From: Zygnema cylindricum
Lineage: Eukaryota > Streptophyta > Zygnematophyceae > Zygnematales > Zygnemataceae
DNA length: 42,492 nucleotides
Direction of reading: 5' to 3'
Assembly (NCBI GenBank): GCA_037447655.1
Contig: JBBHKE010000372.1
Span: 1-42,492, forward strand
Shown: positions 1 through 11,046 of the stretch, piece after piece
Layout: every line of letters begins with the position of its first letter
Position numbering within the stretch: the stretch's first letter is position 1
The notes under the pieces: model-generated
Database searches by the model: none
What the model saw: only the letters and a program-made list of their open reading frames with translations
What the model was told of the DNA's origin: nothing
Position numbers and translations under genes: made by a program

Positions 1-540
1 ACATCAAATAGAGTAATCGATTCTAATTTTTTCGTTATTCTAATTTAGGCAAGTTTAATTAGCGTAACAAAACTGTAATATAGGTTTGTCTTAAATAGTA
101 TGGAGTACGGACGACGTTCGACCGTGCAAATCTGTTTTTTTGAGCAAAAAGGTACAATTAATGATTTAATAGAATCGCGCTCGCACGTGAAATCGCACTA
201 AACAAAAAAATGAATCACATCGGAAAAAAGTCGTTCGCATAACTCTCGTTCGTCGACAGCATCGTCGTCAATGTGAACATTAACCGACATTCAGCGCGAA
301 AAATAGTACTTACGTCATAATGACGTCAAAACTGTACAGACTGACATAATTTGAACGTCTACGTAATTTAGTGTTCATAATTTCAGCGCGCATAATTATT
401 ATCGACATAACCCAATATAGAGTAGTTAAATAAATTAGAGTAAACTTCCTCTGTGAAAAAGTTATATCACATAAACTAGAGTTAATTACTCTAATTGATT
501 TTTCTGGTTTTTTTACTCTAATTTTTTCATTACTCTAATT
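1..540. other. AT-rich non-coding stretch
   Basis: No supported gene. The sequence is AT-rich with short recurrences of the word CTAATTTTTTC near both ends (about 25-45 and 515-540), so the two ends may be related repeats. Nothing else is recognisable. Confidence 0.4.
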
Positions 541-726
541 ACGATTCGCGGTGTAGTACACTATTCATTTCGCAAATCTTAGGTAACGCGACAAAGCGTC
601 GCAAATTTGACACGGTAGTATACAATTCATTTCGCAAATCTTAGGGAACGTGACAAAGCGTCGAATATCTGACACGGTAGTAACACTATTCATTTCGCAA
701 ATCTTAGGGAACGCGACAAATCGTAA
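541..726. repeat. 62-63 bp tandem repeat, about 2.6 copies
   Basis: The word ATTCATTTCGCAAATCTTAG recurs at 563, 625 and 688. Each is followed by a GGTAACGCGACAAAGCGTCG-like segment, and the first two also by GACACGGTAGTA. The copies differ at a few positions, so this is a short diverged minisatellite. No coding function is seen. Confidence 0.85.
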
Positions 727-1054
727 TTATTGGCTTCTTCGTACGTTGGTTAGTTTTGTACTTTTTCGGTTACGGGCGGGCACGGTTAGTCGCAAAAAAT
801 TGAGATTCAGTTGATTTTTATTTTTGTAAACGTCGGTCGGTTAACGGTTAACAATTTTGGAGCGTGACATAACTCGGTCGGGCGTCGGTTACTCAAATTT
901 TGAAAAAAAAAAAACGGTCGGTTTTAGTTAATTTTGACTTTTGCGACCTCTGGTTATAATCACAAACCGGGTACGATTCGGTATGTATCGGCCAGTATAT
1001 CGGAGATGCATAGATTTAGCGCTATATCGTTAATTATTTTGTACTTTTTTAAAA

Positions 1055-1150
1055 CCTCCCCCCTACTTTCTCCCCTCGACCCTCTCTCATCTCCCCTCCT
1101 CCTCCCTCTTTCCCTCCCCCTCTTTCTCCCCTCTCCCTCCCTCGAGAAGA
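1055..1150. repeat. Long polypyrimidine (C/T) tract
   Basis: About 90 bases are almost purely C and T on the plus strand, ending at CTCGAGAAGAGG. Such tracts occur in plant promoters and 5' leaders and can form triplex DNA. No downstream gene is clear enough to call it a promoter element. Confidence 0.7.
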
Positions 1151-1476
1151 GGAAAGGTTGATTTCACTTCACTAGCAGTATCTCTAAATCAAACAACTAT
1201 TTTTTTGTATCGGTAGCCATTTTCCGAAAAACGATGTGTACCTTTTTTTTGCCTCTTGGCATTTGTCTAATACGTTGATAACTGAATTATCGCGATAAAA
1301 AACCGATATACTGTTCTTTATCAATAAATATCGGGTCGGATAATTATTGGCGAAAATTGTATCGTTCAAACCTTACACTTATGTTGTTTATGAACGAAAG
1401 TACGGAAAAGATTGTCATACGTGGCATGTCACACTATATTATGAATTAAACATAATAAAATGTAATATAAAGTCCT

Positions 1477-1755
1477 ATGATAATGAATACAATATTTTTT
1501 GCGTATATCGGCGATAAAAAAATTGTTGGTTTCGGAGCGATATACAAGGACCCCTCACCGTTCGATAACCAATCATTATCGTTATCGAATTTATCAACTA
1601 CACACAACATGTTTCTTGATAATTCTCGGTCTATTAAAGTGCTTGTAACTAATAATGAACATGTGTTTAAAGTGTTTGCGCCTAAAAAGCACCACCCAAT
1701 ATTTAGAAACGCTTATCCGAATTCTTATTCAAATACATATGCTCCTCTCTCGTAA
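1477..1755 (+). CDS. Small open frame, doubtful gene
   Basis: This open frame encodes 92 residues, starts at ATG 1477 and ends at TAA. It has no recognised domain, signal peptide or repeat. The composition (many N, S, F, K) is what AT-rich random sequence would give. It is recorded only because it is the longest plausible plus-strand frame in the first 4 kb. It could equally be an exon or chance. Confidence 0.12.
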   Translation: MIMNTIFFAYIGDKKIVGFGAIYKDPSPFDNQSLSLSNLSTTHNMFLDNSRSIKVLVTNNEHVFKVFAPKKHHPIFRNAYPNSYSNTYAPLS

Positions 1756-2572
1756 TTATGTCACTTAACGTTGTGTATGTGTTAAACCATGCAAAATTTT
1801 TCTCTCAAATAATATAAACTAAAATAAGGCTCATCGAGTGTGGAAAAGACCGTTGGACAAACACAGCATCGTTATTTAATTCATATAAATTAAAATTTAA
1901 AAAGCTTTTTTAAAAACAAATGGAAGGAGATGAAATTGCAAATTTCTTCAACCTATATATTTTTTTGACCAGGTTGTGAAGTACCATATTTAATTTAAGT
2001 ACGCAAATTGGCAAGGACTAATGTTGATTTGTATGGTTGATAAATAATGCCTCTTTAGCTTGCGTAGTTGTTTACGATTAGATTTAGGTTTGCAACATCA
2101 TATGTTTCTCTTTCCTCATACGATCTTGATACGTTTTTATTTCCTCATATGCAAAATTTTTTACAACCATCTCAAACCACCATTTCCTTGTTATCTTTAT
2201 TGTTGGTTGCGATACCATCTTAATTTGGACCACTTGCGTAAGCTAATACTACTTAACAACAATAGAGGCAAACAATAATCAACTACGAGCGTAAAGTTAA
2301 GGAGAGGATAGAATCTTTACTGTAAAACGTAAGATGAAAAAACCATAAATGAAAAAATGGAGTAAAAAACGCAGTTAAAGACTACAAGCTTCATGAAAAT
2401 ATAGGCAAAGGCATAGAGATAAAAAGAGCAAGGCGACGCTTACAAAAACAAGTAGCCATCAAAACTCATTAAACTATCCGCAAGTAAAGAAAATTATGTT
2501 GACATAACTCACGTTACTCTGACCCAAACCCGAACTTCGTGAACCTCAAATCGTGCCCAGCGTGCCAAAATA
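1756..2572. other. Intergenic, nothing recognised
   Basis: AT-rich sequence with no convincing gene, RNA or repeat on either strand. Confidence 0.4.
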
Positions 2573-3390
2573 GGGTTTTTTTTGTCGTTTTCCACAAAAA
2601 AGTAGTGTCGTGCCGATTAAATTACAACCGTACAAATAAAGTGAAAAGTCGAGAGTACAATTTACATCATTGTCAAACTTAGAATGTAATACATGTATCG
2701 ACTTGTGTTTTTCGACCCATGTTTACGTCAGGCAACGTCAACTTCAAACTTTACATTAAAACCCATTGGAGATGTGTTTTGAATTAAAGTATCACAGCAC
2801 AAAAAATACGAAAACAACGTTGCACGTGTCAAAGGTTTTCAAAAATTTCATACTATTTCAGGCGACGGGGAAAATAACAAAATATGTTTTTTGTTTGTTT
2901 GCGTATAGTACGACTTTGTTTTTGAAGGCGTCACAAAGATAACTATAACTTTTAAACACCACCCGAGAAGGAACTTAGGCATACTTGCTCGGCCACGTCT
3001 AAGGGTGCGACCCCATGTGGCTAATGAAGGGTTTTTTCTTGTCATTTTCCCCAAAAACTTAGTATTAAAGCTACAACCGTACGAAGAAATCGTAAAAATG
3101 TAGAGTTAAATTTACGTCATTTTTGAACTTAGGATGTACGACAAGTTGTCGTCTTATGTTTTTCGACCCTTTGGCCGTGTCATCTTCAAACTTATCTTAA
3201 AAGCACATTGGCAAAGTGTTTTGCAATAAAGTAACACTGTTTCACAAATAGAAACACAAATTGGCACGTGCCAAATATTTTCAAAAGTGTTTGACGACGA
3301 GAAAAAGGTACACGATTGTTTCTTTTTGTCAGCGTGCGTTTTGTACATTTGTTTTTTTGCAGGCATCTTAAGGCTACAACGCCATTTCAC
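2573..3390. repeat. Two diverged tandem copies of a ~456 bp unit
   Basis: Copy 1 begins at GGGTTTTTT (2573) and copy 2 at 3029. Landmarks recur in the same order in both: ACAACCGTAC, a TTTACRTCATT-like word, GAACTTAGGATGTA-like, TGTTTTTCGACCC, TCTTCAAACTT-like, ACATTGG followed by TGTGTTTTG-like, GCACGTG, TTTTCAAAA and a T-rich TTGTTTGTTTGCG-like end. By eye the copies match at roughly two thirds to three quarters of positions. No coding frame is shared. This is probably an old tandem duplication or two adjacent copies of an unidentified repeat. Confidence 0.7.
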
Positions 3391-3567
3391 GGAAAGATGA
3401 AAAATATGCAAAGGCGCCACTTCAGCTAGCACTCGCTGCTTCTCTCACCTTATGCCCCATTCACCCCTTCAAACTTCAACATTTCACATTCTCTCACAAG
3501 CTGGCTCTAAATGCACCGGTAGGAAGCGGGGGAAAATACTCAAAGTGACGTTTTGTAACCATCGCGC

Positions 3568-3588
3568 TTATATATATATATATATACT
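3568..3588. repeat. (TA)n microsatellite
   Basis: About ten uninterrupted TA dinucleotides. Confidence 0.95.
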
Positions 3589-3654
3589 AACTTAAGAGAC
3601 GTCATTTCAAGACTTTCTTTAGCTTGTTTTAGCATTTTTATAGTTTCTAAAGCT

Positions 3655-3830
3655 TTTGGCGGTTCAGCGGCTTGAACCGTGGCTCGGAAGAATCCAACGG
3701 CCTGGTTTGGTTCACAAATCTTAACCCGGTTTAAAACCGAACCTTTCGGTCTGACCCACACCGGAACTGAGCCGAGCTGAAACGAATTGAGCCGACCGAA
3801 CCGATTTGAACGGAACCGACCCACTATACT
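3655..3830. repeat. GAACCG/CGGTTC-rich palindrome cluster
   Basis: Words of the form GAACCG, CCGAAC, GCCGA and their complements recur about a dozen times in 175 bp. Small palindromes are present, including CGGTTTAAAACCG and CGGTTCA-GCGGCT-TGAACCG. The overlapping minus-strand open frames reflect this composition and show no domain. Confidence 0.6.
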
Positions 3831-4837
3831 TCTGGGAACTGTACATCAGCCGGATACAGTGCCAAGTGTACAGTTCGTTACAAGCTGAGTCATAACGTAA
3901 CCCATAAAGACGTGACACTGGGAAGGCTCTTTCTGCAGATTCTACTGTCTGAATTTATGAACCTCTGATATACCTCCACCGTGTTGCAAATTTGCGACTG
4001 TACTGTTTTCTGACGCAAATGCATCGTTACGCCCGGATTAATGACAGATGGCCAAGATCGCAAGCCCTAAAAAGTAAAAACATTCATCTAGGATGCAATA
4101 AGATCTCACACGGTGGATATATCAACGCATGAGCATTCCAGCAGGAGTTCCGGAAGGGCCTGTGGGGATATGAGAATCCCCTGTGGGGACAAACCGACAA
4201 AGGAAAACTTTGGGATTCCGTCTCGATTATGTCATAACTGCCTGTCACGGTCGACAAGAAATGGCAATTTGCTGCACCGCCATCACTGTTTTGTATACGA
4301 ATTGTTGCCAGTTAGAAATAAATAGAATCGGACCGTTAATACGAGCATCTACTTTTGTACACCTTTATCGGACGGCATATGTCAAACGCAAAATGGCCGG
4401 ATACGATTGAGAAAGGAACCTCGAATTCAAAACCCGCTCGGAAGGCGACAGAAGGGACTTGGTAAGGGCTGACTCGGATCCACTCTGGCAGGAGGTGGAT
4501 GATGCAATACTACTTTTGTAAACTAGTATGAGTAACTGATGAGTAGCTATTTAAGTGTGTACCTGCCCTAAAACAATACTGATTCTGATCAAAGTTTATG
4601 CTGAGTTACATGTTAAACATGCCAGTCGTTGCAGATGATTGTTCTATCCATAAAACCATGAAACTTCAGCTTTGCTGAGTTTCCTGGTTACTTTACGTCA
4701 TCATTTCCTTGCTGTCATTGCAGGTACTAACAGAAGAAAAATCTAGCTTTCTGCTGCTGAAGCCATGGTTGACACTTTTTTCAATTTTTGAATAACCATT
4801 ATCCAGCTGCGAAAACAGTTCCAACCAACGACAGACC
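3831..4837. other. Upstream region of the spliced gene
   Basis: No supported coding region. It may hold the promoter and 5' leader of the gene starting at 4838. An 8-codon open frame (ATG 4765 to TGA 4791) lies just upstream of the proposed start and would be an upstream ORF if transcription starts before it. Two overlapping frames at 4113-4410 have no recognisable domain. Confidence 0.35.
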
Positions 4838-7474
4838 ATGGCGGCTGAGTTAAAGAGAGTGGCTTCAGGAGACGAGACATGGCAGCATCAGCTTGTGAGA
4901 ATACTGGCCTGCTTCGGCCTATCGATGACTCTTTTTTGTCCATTTCTATGAAATCCATGACCAGTTGACGAATGCTTTGAGTTATCGCTTGTCAGTTTTC
5001 CTTGTAAAAGGCTGTTTTTTTTTGAATTGAATCATTTTGCTAAAGCAGGTAATTGGTTATAGCTCATCAATCTGATAAAAGCAATCAAGGTCTTATTATG
5101 AGGATCCTGTGTTGGATGCATTTTTTTTTTCTCTATAAGAACGTGTCTGCTTTCACAATTGTCCAGAGTCAGCTGAAATTTAGACTTTGGTTGTGTATTC
5201 TGGTCATTTTTCTGCGCTGCAAGTATGGCATTCTGGACGTTGTCACGGTTTCCAAGGCCTTTTAGGCTAAGCTATGGCTCTTTCCTAGTTTTGCTGTTTC
5301 TGGCATCGGTGCTGAAATATGGATTTTATGAAGGCAATTAACCTCATTGGTTGATTTTGTGAATTTTGTTTGTTTTGTGACTGATTGTGATGAAGTTTTT
5401 TGCGACCTTTTTTGTCAAACTGCGGACACTACTCCTTGTCACCGTCTTGTTAAAGTGGTTTATCCAGCTCAGTAAACGACTTGTTCTTCTGTTAATAAAA
5501 AATCTGTCGTTGCATGTATTCAATTGATTATTTTTCTACTAACTTCTGGCCTCAATTTGAGCGTCTCCAGAAGCAGAGTTATTGCGACTATTAAGATGTT
5601 GGCTGCTCGAGGGACCTATCTTTTTTTTTTTTTGTTCTGTCATATTCTTTGGTTCTTCCACCTACTTATTGAATGAGCTGAATATCTTGCTTTGTGTTTG
5701 ATTTTTCCGTTAAAAATTTGCCTTTTTGTGAATTAATTTGTTGACGGGAAGTTCTTACACCTTTTTTTAACATACTGGAGTGGAAACAAACACTGGCTGA
5801 AAATGAATTGGTTCATAGTGTTGTGTCTGGCCCTTTTTGGTGGAAAATGTTGTTCTTCACTTCAGTTTTTTTTTTTGCGCTATAAACGCCAAAATATAGG
5901 AGTTACGTATGGCTTTTTATGTTTACTCCGTTTTTGGGGCGGTTTGTACAGTTTCAGGTCTCTGAAATACGAGACTTTAAAGTATGTCATTTGGCTAACC
6001 ACTTTAAGGCTGTGGTCTTCCAGGAAGCATCTAGCTCCTCAAATCCTTCACCACGGAGACTCCCTGAGGGAGTGTCAGAGAAGATAAAAGTCACTTTCAT
6101 GGAACCACGTGGAGCCTCCCCCGTCCGGTATACACTTGCAAGCACCGTAGGTCTGCCTGTCTGCGTGGTGAGTGTCCATTTTCCTACACCCGGTAGATGC
6201 TTGTTGGATTCTTTATGCTTGTTTGTTTGTTTTTGTTCGTTGACATGACAAGAATATAATCAGTTTTTACTTGTTTTCTCTGTGTCACACTGAAGTAGTC
6301 TAGAAGTTTAAGGTGATATTGACCTTGAATGGTATCACGCAGACTTCACATCTATGAATTTTCTTGCAAACCTTCTTACAATGAATGTTAGTATGTATTT
6401 TTGCAGCCTCCTGGTGGTCAGATCCGATTTGAAGACAATGATTTGAGAACAGAATTGCTACCGCCTCATAATATGGCTGTGAAGTTTTCCCAGGCTGAGG
6501 TTGATGCGGAAGACGAATTTTCATTGATCGCAGAAGAGCTGAACAAAGTAGAGGCTCATAGCCAGTTAGCGACAGTTATTCAGAGAGGATACGGCCGAGA
6601 AAAGAGAGACTCAACAGTGAGGTTCAGCGAAACATTGGCGAGGATAGGAAGGAGAGAAGGAGAAGGGGTAGAGGCGATGGGAGGCTCTGAGGAGGAATTG
6701 GGCACCATGTTCACGGCAGAACGTTCTTTGCACGATAAGCTAGGTTCTTCGAGGATAATGTGGGATTCCTCAAAAGAAGATTCCGGTAGTCATGGAAGAG
6801 GGGGGGACGAAGTGATGAGCGAATATAGTGCATCTCACGGTGTCGAGAGTATGTATAATAGTTTTGCTAGTAGCCAATCTGCAAGTGCTCCTGAGAGCCC
6901 ACACTCAGGCAACAAAAAAGGGGAGGTGGCCAGGATCCTGGCTTGTCAAACAGAGGAAGTGGAGGATGAATCTGCAGATAGTGTTTCGGAGGTTATGTGT
7001 AATTTGAGGGCTGAAAATGGATTAGAAATGGAGGAAGAGGAGAATGTGATACCTGTTGAAAGCATTGACGTGCAAGCTGTGGTAGAGGTGGCCATAGCCA
7101 GTGAAGGTGAAGCGAAACAACAGATCGAAGAGGAAGGACAATGTTACCTCCAGGACTGTAACTTGACTCCTGATGAGCAACTTCTTCTGAGGTTAGAGGA
7201 GATGGAGATGAAAGTAGAGTTTCTCATGAACCGGCTCCAGAATGCTGAATACAGAGTACCAGGATATGTTATTCTCCGAATACCGTCAGTAGATGCTCTC
7301 AGGACTTTGGCTCTGACTGGGGCAAAAGCAGTTACTTTACAGCTGGTTCGTGGTTTGGAATGTTTTTGGCCTCTTCGTCCTCTTGTACTTGCAGTGAACG
7401 TGGTAGAGGACATCACATGGGCAGTTTTCAGCAGGTTGCCTATTGTGGGAGTACCAGAAAAGCAGTGGATGTGA
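4838..7474 (+). CDS. Spliced gene of unknown function (3 exons, ~444 aa)
   Basis: Proposed exons are 4838-4894, 5958-6167 and 6407-7474. The start ATG sits in a good plant context (GACCATGGCG). Donors are GTGAGA and GTGAGT; acceptors are TTTCAG and TTTTTGCAG. All three exons join at codon boundaries (phase 0), which supports the model. Exon 3 alone is 355 codons and ends in TGA. The product is hydrophilic and acidic with Ser/Glu-rich stretches through about residues 100-340. A short heptad-like segment (LLLRLEEMEMKVEFL) lies near residue 350. The C-terminal tail is more hydrophobic (about residues 375-435). I recognise no catalytic motif, signal peptide or named family. Exon 3 is the safest part; exon 1 is the least certain, and extra 5' exons are possible. 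Confidence 0.55.
4895..5957 (+). other. Proposed intron 1
   Basis: It begins GTGAGA and ends GTTTCAG, is about 1,063 bp and T-rich throughout, as plant introns are. It contains no open frame of note. Alternative acceptors nearby (for example CTTCCAG at about 6,023) would shorten exon 2. Confidence 0.45.
6168..6406 (+). other. Proposed intron 2
   Basis: It begins GTGAGT directly after an in-frame GTG codon and ends in TATTTTTGCAG. Length is 239 bp, T-rich, phase 0 on both sides. Of the two introns this one has the stronger splice signals. Confidence 0.7.
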
Positions 7475-7500
7475 AGCTGAAAAGTTAGCAGGAAATGAGA

Positions 7501-7530
7501 TTCCGTTCCGCTCCGTTCCGTTCCGATTCC
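7501..7530. repeat. TTCCG pentanucleotide repeat in the probable 3' UTR
   Basis: About five consecutive TTCCG-like units (one reads CTCCG) lie 27 bases after the stop codon of the spliced gene. A similar TTCCG/TTTCCG-rich patch occurs at about 29,526-29,580. Confidence 0.8.
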
Positions 7531-8858
7531 CAACTCCGTTGTCCGAGCAGTGATTGAACTTTCAGAGCTTTGCTGCTTTTCTCTGTATCACCCTTGTATA
7601 TATACTCTTATTTGTCTTTGTGGACGTCTCTGGGTGCAGGCCTGCAAACATTGAACTAAGATGTGGGTTAATGAAAAGTTTCCTGCAAATTAACTGTTCG
7701 TTTCTTTAGGTTTTGTCTTTTAGTTGCAGGTTGCAGTAGAGGTTATGTTACAAGTGCTGGTTTTATTATCTGTCATATTGCTCTTTTTCTGAGACGTGAT
7801 AGGATGGGTATGAATACAGCAGATAGTTGTCCCTCAAGTTGAGTTGAGATATGTTAATGTCACTTGTCTAGGTCAGTCCATACATGTGTGTGGCCTCCTA
7901 ATTATGTGGTGATCCATTTTTGCTTTGCTAAACGACCAATTCGTTTATATGGTGCTCTGTTTTTGACTTGCTTAACGTCTTAATTATTTATATGGTTTTT
8001 TGTTTTTGTGTTGCTACATGGCTTATCCATTTCTACATCTTGAGGCTGGTACTGGCCCTTTCTTCTTATGTACATGAACTTTAAAAGACTATGAGGTTGA
8101 AAAAGAAAATACTTGGCAACCTATTTTTAAATTCACATCGCAGGTCTACGGGGGAATAAAAATATGTACAACTCTTCAAAATTCCCACTTTTAAACAGAA
8201 TCTGCAGATGATAATCGCTGGACTCATGTCCGTCCGCTTTCTCTGCAACTCTATGGTATCCTGATGAATATTACATTTAAATTTGGTATTGAAATTTGCG
8301 GCAGCATATTCAGAGAGTTTGAACCTATGTATTTCTCATCCTCATCCTCATCCTTAAGTGATTTTAAGTGTTTTTTTTTTGGTTTTTAAGTGGGTGACAG
8401 AGTTTAGTCTGCTGGAATCATCACAAAAAAACTATTCAATGAAGCTATATTTCAAAATTGCAGCAATATCATGCATGTATGAGATGGTTTGAACGCGATC
8501 ACGCAGGTTTACTTGTTCCTACTATTGTTTCTCACATTTCCTATTATCATAATTATTGTGCTCATCTTCTTTCACATATAGTGGTCCACCTGGGCCTTCA
8601 GATGTTCCATCCTCATATCGGCAAGTTGTTCATTAGGGTCGTGTTGGTTTTCTCGAGCTATTTGTGCCCTCCAGCCATTAAACCTTGTTGCTTGGTCTTT
8701 TGTGACATGACAGTTGAGGTCCTTCGAGCACTTCATCCACCGCATATGCCTTTTTATCCCAAACTATTCACACCTTGAGCCTTTGGAGTGTCTTTGGATT
8801 AAGATGTTTTCATTGATGCCCTTACCACTTTCCCTCATATTTCAGCAGCGGGTCTTAA
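7531..8858. other. 3' flank, no gene recognised
   Basis: T-rich sequence, presumably the 3' UTR and then spacer. A short (CATCCT)3 run lies near 8,340. The open frame at 8458-8778 shows no domain I recognise; it could be the degenerate upstream part of the reverse transcriptase that follows. Confidence 0.35.
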
Positions 8859-9182
8859 GCTTTGTCGGATGTCCATCCAGATTGGTTAGTTCTTCAAGGT
8901 GATGTTTCTAAAGCATTCAATACTATGGATCGGAACATCATTTTTTATAGAGCTTATGGCTGCCCTTTCCCCAGATTGTCCAAACGTTCCCCTTTGTGCG
9001 CGCTTTTTATTCTATGACCAACAACCTCTCATTCTCAGGATAATGTTTTGACTCCTCTTTCCTCTACGACCGGCGCTCGTCAGGTTACCCTCTTGGGGGG
9101 ACCTTTTTCTACATTTGCTCATTACCAAAACCTCCATGCTTCCGTTGGTGCTTTCCCTTCCTGTTGCCAACAACACCTGTAA
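8859..9182 (+). pseudogene. Broken non-copia reverse transcriptase fragment
   Basis: One frame reads for 108 codons with a single internal stop. It contains PDWLVLQGDVSKAFN followed by MDRN, and later LSSTTGARQ...LLGGP. In reverse transcriptases of the LINE/non-LTR type the first corresponds to motif A (Asp, then AF) and the second to motif B (the RQG.PL loop). Here the usual G.P after RQ has become VTL, and the YxDD motif is not found. It ends in TAA. This is a dead fragment unrelated to the copia elements downstream. The exact family is inferred from motif spacing, not a search. Confidence 0.6.
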
Positions 9183-9330
9183 TCTCTGTCCATATAGTGC
9201 TTTAGCTCCTCTTTCCTCTACGACTGGTACTCGTCGGGCGAACCTCTTGGGAGGACCTTTGTTTACCTTTGCTCATTAGTGGGACCTCCGCGCTTCCGCT
9301 ACCACTTTCCATTCCTACCCTTTCCCTCCG
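9051..9330. repeat. 154 bp internal duplication of RT motif B region
   Basis: The segment starting CTCCTCTTTCCTCTACGAC at about 9,052 recurs at about 9,206. In each copy it is followed by a GGCGCTCGT/GGTACTCGT word, CTCTTGGG.GGACCTTT and TTTGCTCATTA. The second copy also reads as LSSTTGTR...LLGGP, so motif B is present twice in tandem. Confidence 0.75.
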
Positions 9331-9482
9331 GTTGCGACTTCAATGGCGGCTTTGTTGAAACGAGTAACTGTCTTAAACGCCTTCAAATCTCGGACAAATT
9401 CTTTTCACTTTTTTTTCCGTACAACGAGAAGCATACGCCTTTTACGAAAAATCGAGATCCCCTAAAAATAATGCAAAATTGT

Positions 9483-9500
9483 AAAAAAAAAAAAAAAAAA
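9483..9500 (+). repeat. Poly(A) run of 18
   Basis: This run is downstream of the RT fragment. It could mark the poly(A) tail of a retrotransposed copy, but no target-site duplication was identified. Confidence 0.6.
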
Positions 9501-10450
9501 GGCACGCATGAACTAACTATGAATTCACCTCGTGTTTTAGCAGATATGTCGCCTCCCTCCACCCTTGTTATGACATCAATTGTCCTTGTCTATGAAACAA
9601 TTTTTTATAACGTTGTCGCCGCCATTGAATCCGAGTTTCTCGAGGCGCTTCCCTCTGATTAATGGTGTGCGCCCTTTCTCATTAATGATGTGCGCCCTTT
9701 CTCTCTTAAATGGACATGGTTTCGGAGCTTGGCTATTAGCTACACCTGTTTTATCCACTACATATCAAGCTTGCTCAATTCACCACAAACCTCAGGTCTA
9801 AGCTTGGCCTCCCTCGTTCACCTTCACTTGGCTCTCTTGTTTGCCGGTGTGACTGTCTTCTTTCATCCCGATGTCGTCTATTTGCGTCGTTGCACAATTG
9901 GGGGAGAGTTCATTCAGGCACACGACACTACAATAGACACTACATCGCTTCTAAGAGGGGATGTTCTGTTAGTCTTGAGGTTTCACATATTATTCCTTTT
10001 CGATTGATATTGTATTACTCATTGGTGCACGTTACGAGCACGTCTTGTTGGGAAATACCTTCCTTTCTTTTTAAGAGTCAGTACCACTCTAAACCATTCT
10101 CGACGTAATCATGTTTATTATATTGTGATTGTTATGTATATTCTTGAGAACGTGTGTGTAACACATCGCTAACTGCACACTGAACAAGCTACTTAAGAGT
10201 TTTCCTTCAACTGGGATTTGTTAATAAACTTGTATCAATGGTTTTTCGTTCCTATGTAACTTTTCCTTACTAACTGGTTGTTGGACAGCTCATTAGTATG
10301 GAAAAAAGTGCTTTCAAATTCTAACTTAGTGGTGGATCACATGTATTTAGTGTGGATCATTGCCTCTTTCACCCTAGCAGATTGGGACATTGGGGCTCCT
10401 TCCATGTAGGCTCTTCTTTTACATACATTAAATTTTACACACACCTTTCT
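9501..10450. other. Possible RT remnant, then spacer
   Basis: Short plus-strand frames (9580-9801, 9690-10007) overlap in different frames, as in a frameshifted old coding region. They carry no motif that I can assign. The rest is unassigned spacer. Confidence 0.25.
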
Positions 10451-10554
10451 CATCTTGTGCAAGTTCGACATGTGCAGTTAGTGAATGTTATGCTTAAAAC
10501 AGTTTAAAAATATATATCCGACCAGGTTTAACAAAGCCAAAGGCCGTTGAATAA

Positions 10555-10665
10555 CGGAGGTAAGAGTGAGAGGGGCCAAGAAATAGGAGAGCAGGTGAAA
10601 AAGAATGAGAGAGTAAAGGAGTAGAGAAAAAGGGAGAAAAAAAAAACTTGGAAAAAGTGGATGAA
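10555..10665. repeat. Purine-rich tract
   Basis: About 110 bases are dominated by A and G on the plus strand, including a run of ten A. No gene is apparent. Confidence 0.6.
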
Positions 10666-10794
10666 ACATCCTCTCACAAATCAAACCACCCACCTTGCCA
10701 GATGCTCTAACCATCATTTTAATACCGTCAAGAAGTTGTACTAACTCCACTGCTTGACTCACTCATGGTGATTCTCTTATGTCATGATTTTGGA

Positions 10795-11046
10795 GACATT
10801 TCTAAAACTCTATGGGCTCAATTGCCACACAGAATTCGCAGATCCAAAGAAGCTAGTGCCGCCTCCAAGTTGATAAAAACCCAAATGACAGACACGTTCA
10901 CAGTCAAAACCCCAATACAGATTCACCCCTATGAAATAAAACTTTCTGTGTGCTCAGTTCCACCTCAGAATGCAATGTTAGAATATGAGTTTTGGAAACA
11001 TTCACTCACTTTGAATATCACTTAGAAATGCACCCACCCTGGCAGG
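10795..11046 (-). mobile_element. Truncated copia A leader (stub A0)
   Basis: On the minus strand this is the leader that follows LTR A1. It matches the leader at about 13,990-14,245 almost throughout (common landmark: GCCACACAGAATTCGCAGAT on plus). It stops before gag, so a second minus-strand element once continued here and has been cut off. The open frame at 10765-11025 is just leader sequence. Confidence 0.7.

Noticed and set aside
541-726. CRISPR-like array
   Set aside because: The repeat is a plain tandem minisatellite without unique spacers, and the context is eukaryotic.
4743-4958. 71-codon minus-strand frame
   Set aside because: It overlaps the proposed first exon of the spliced gene and has no domain or promoter evidence.
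10765-11025. 86-codon frame and its relative at 14013-14225
   Set aside because: Both lie in the copia A leader on the wrong strand, with no protein-like conservation beyond DNA identity.
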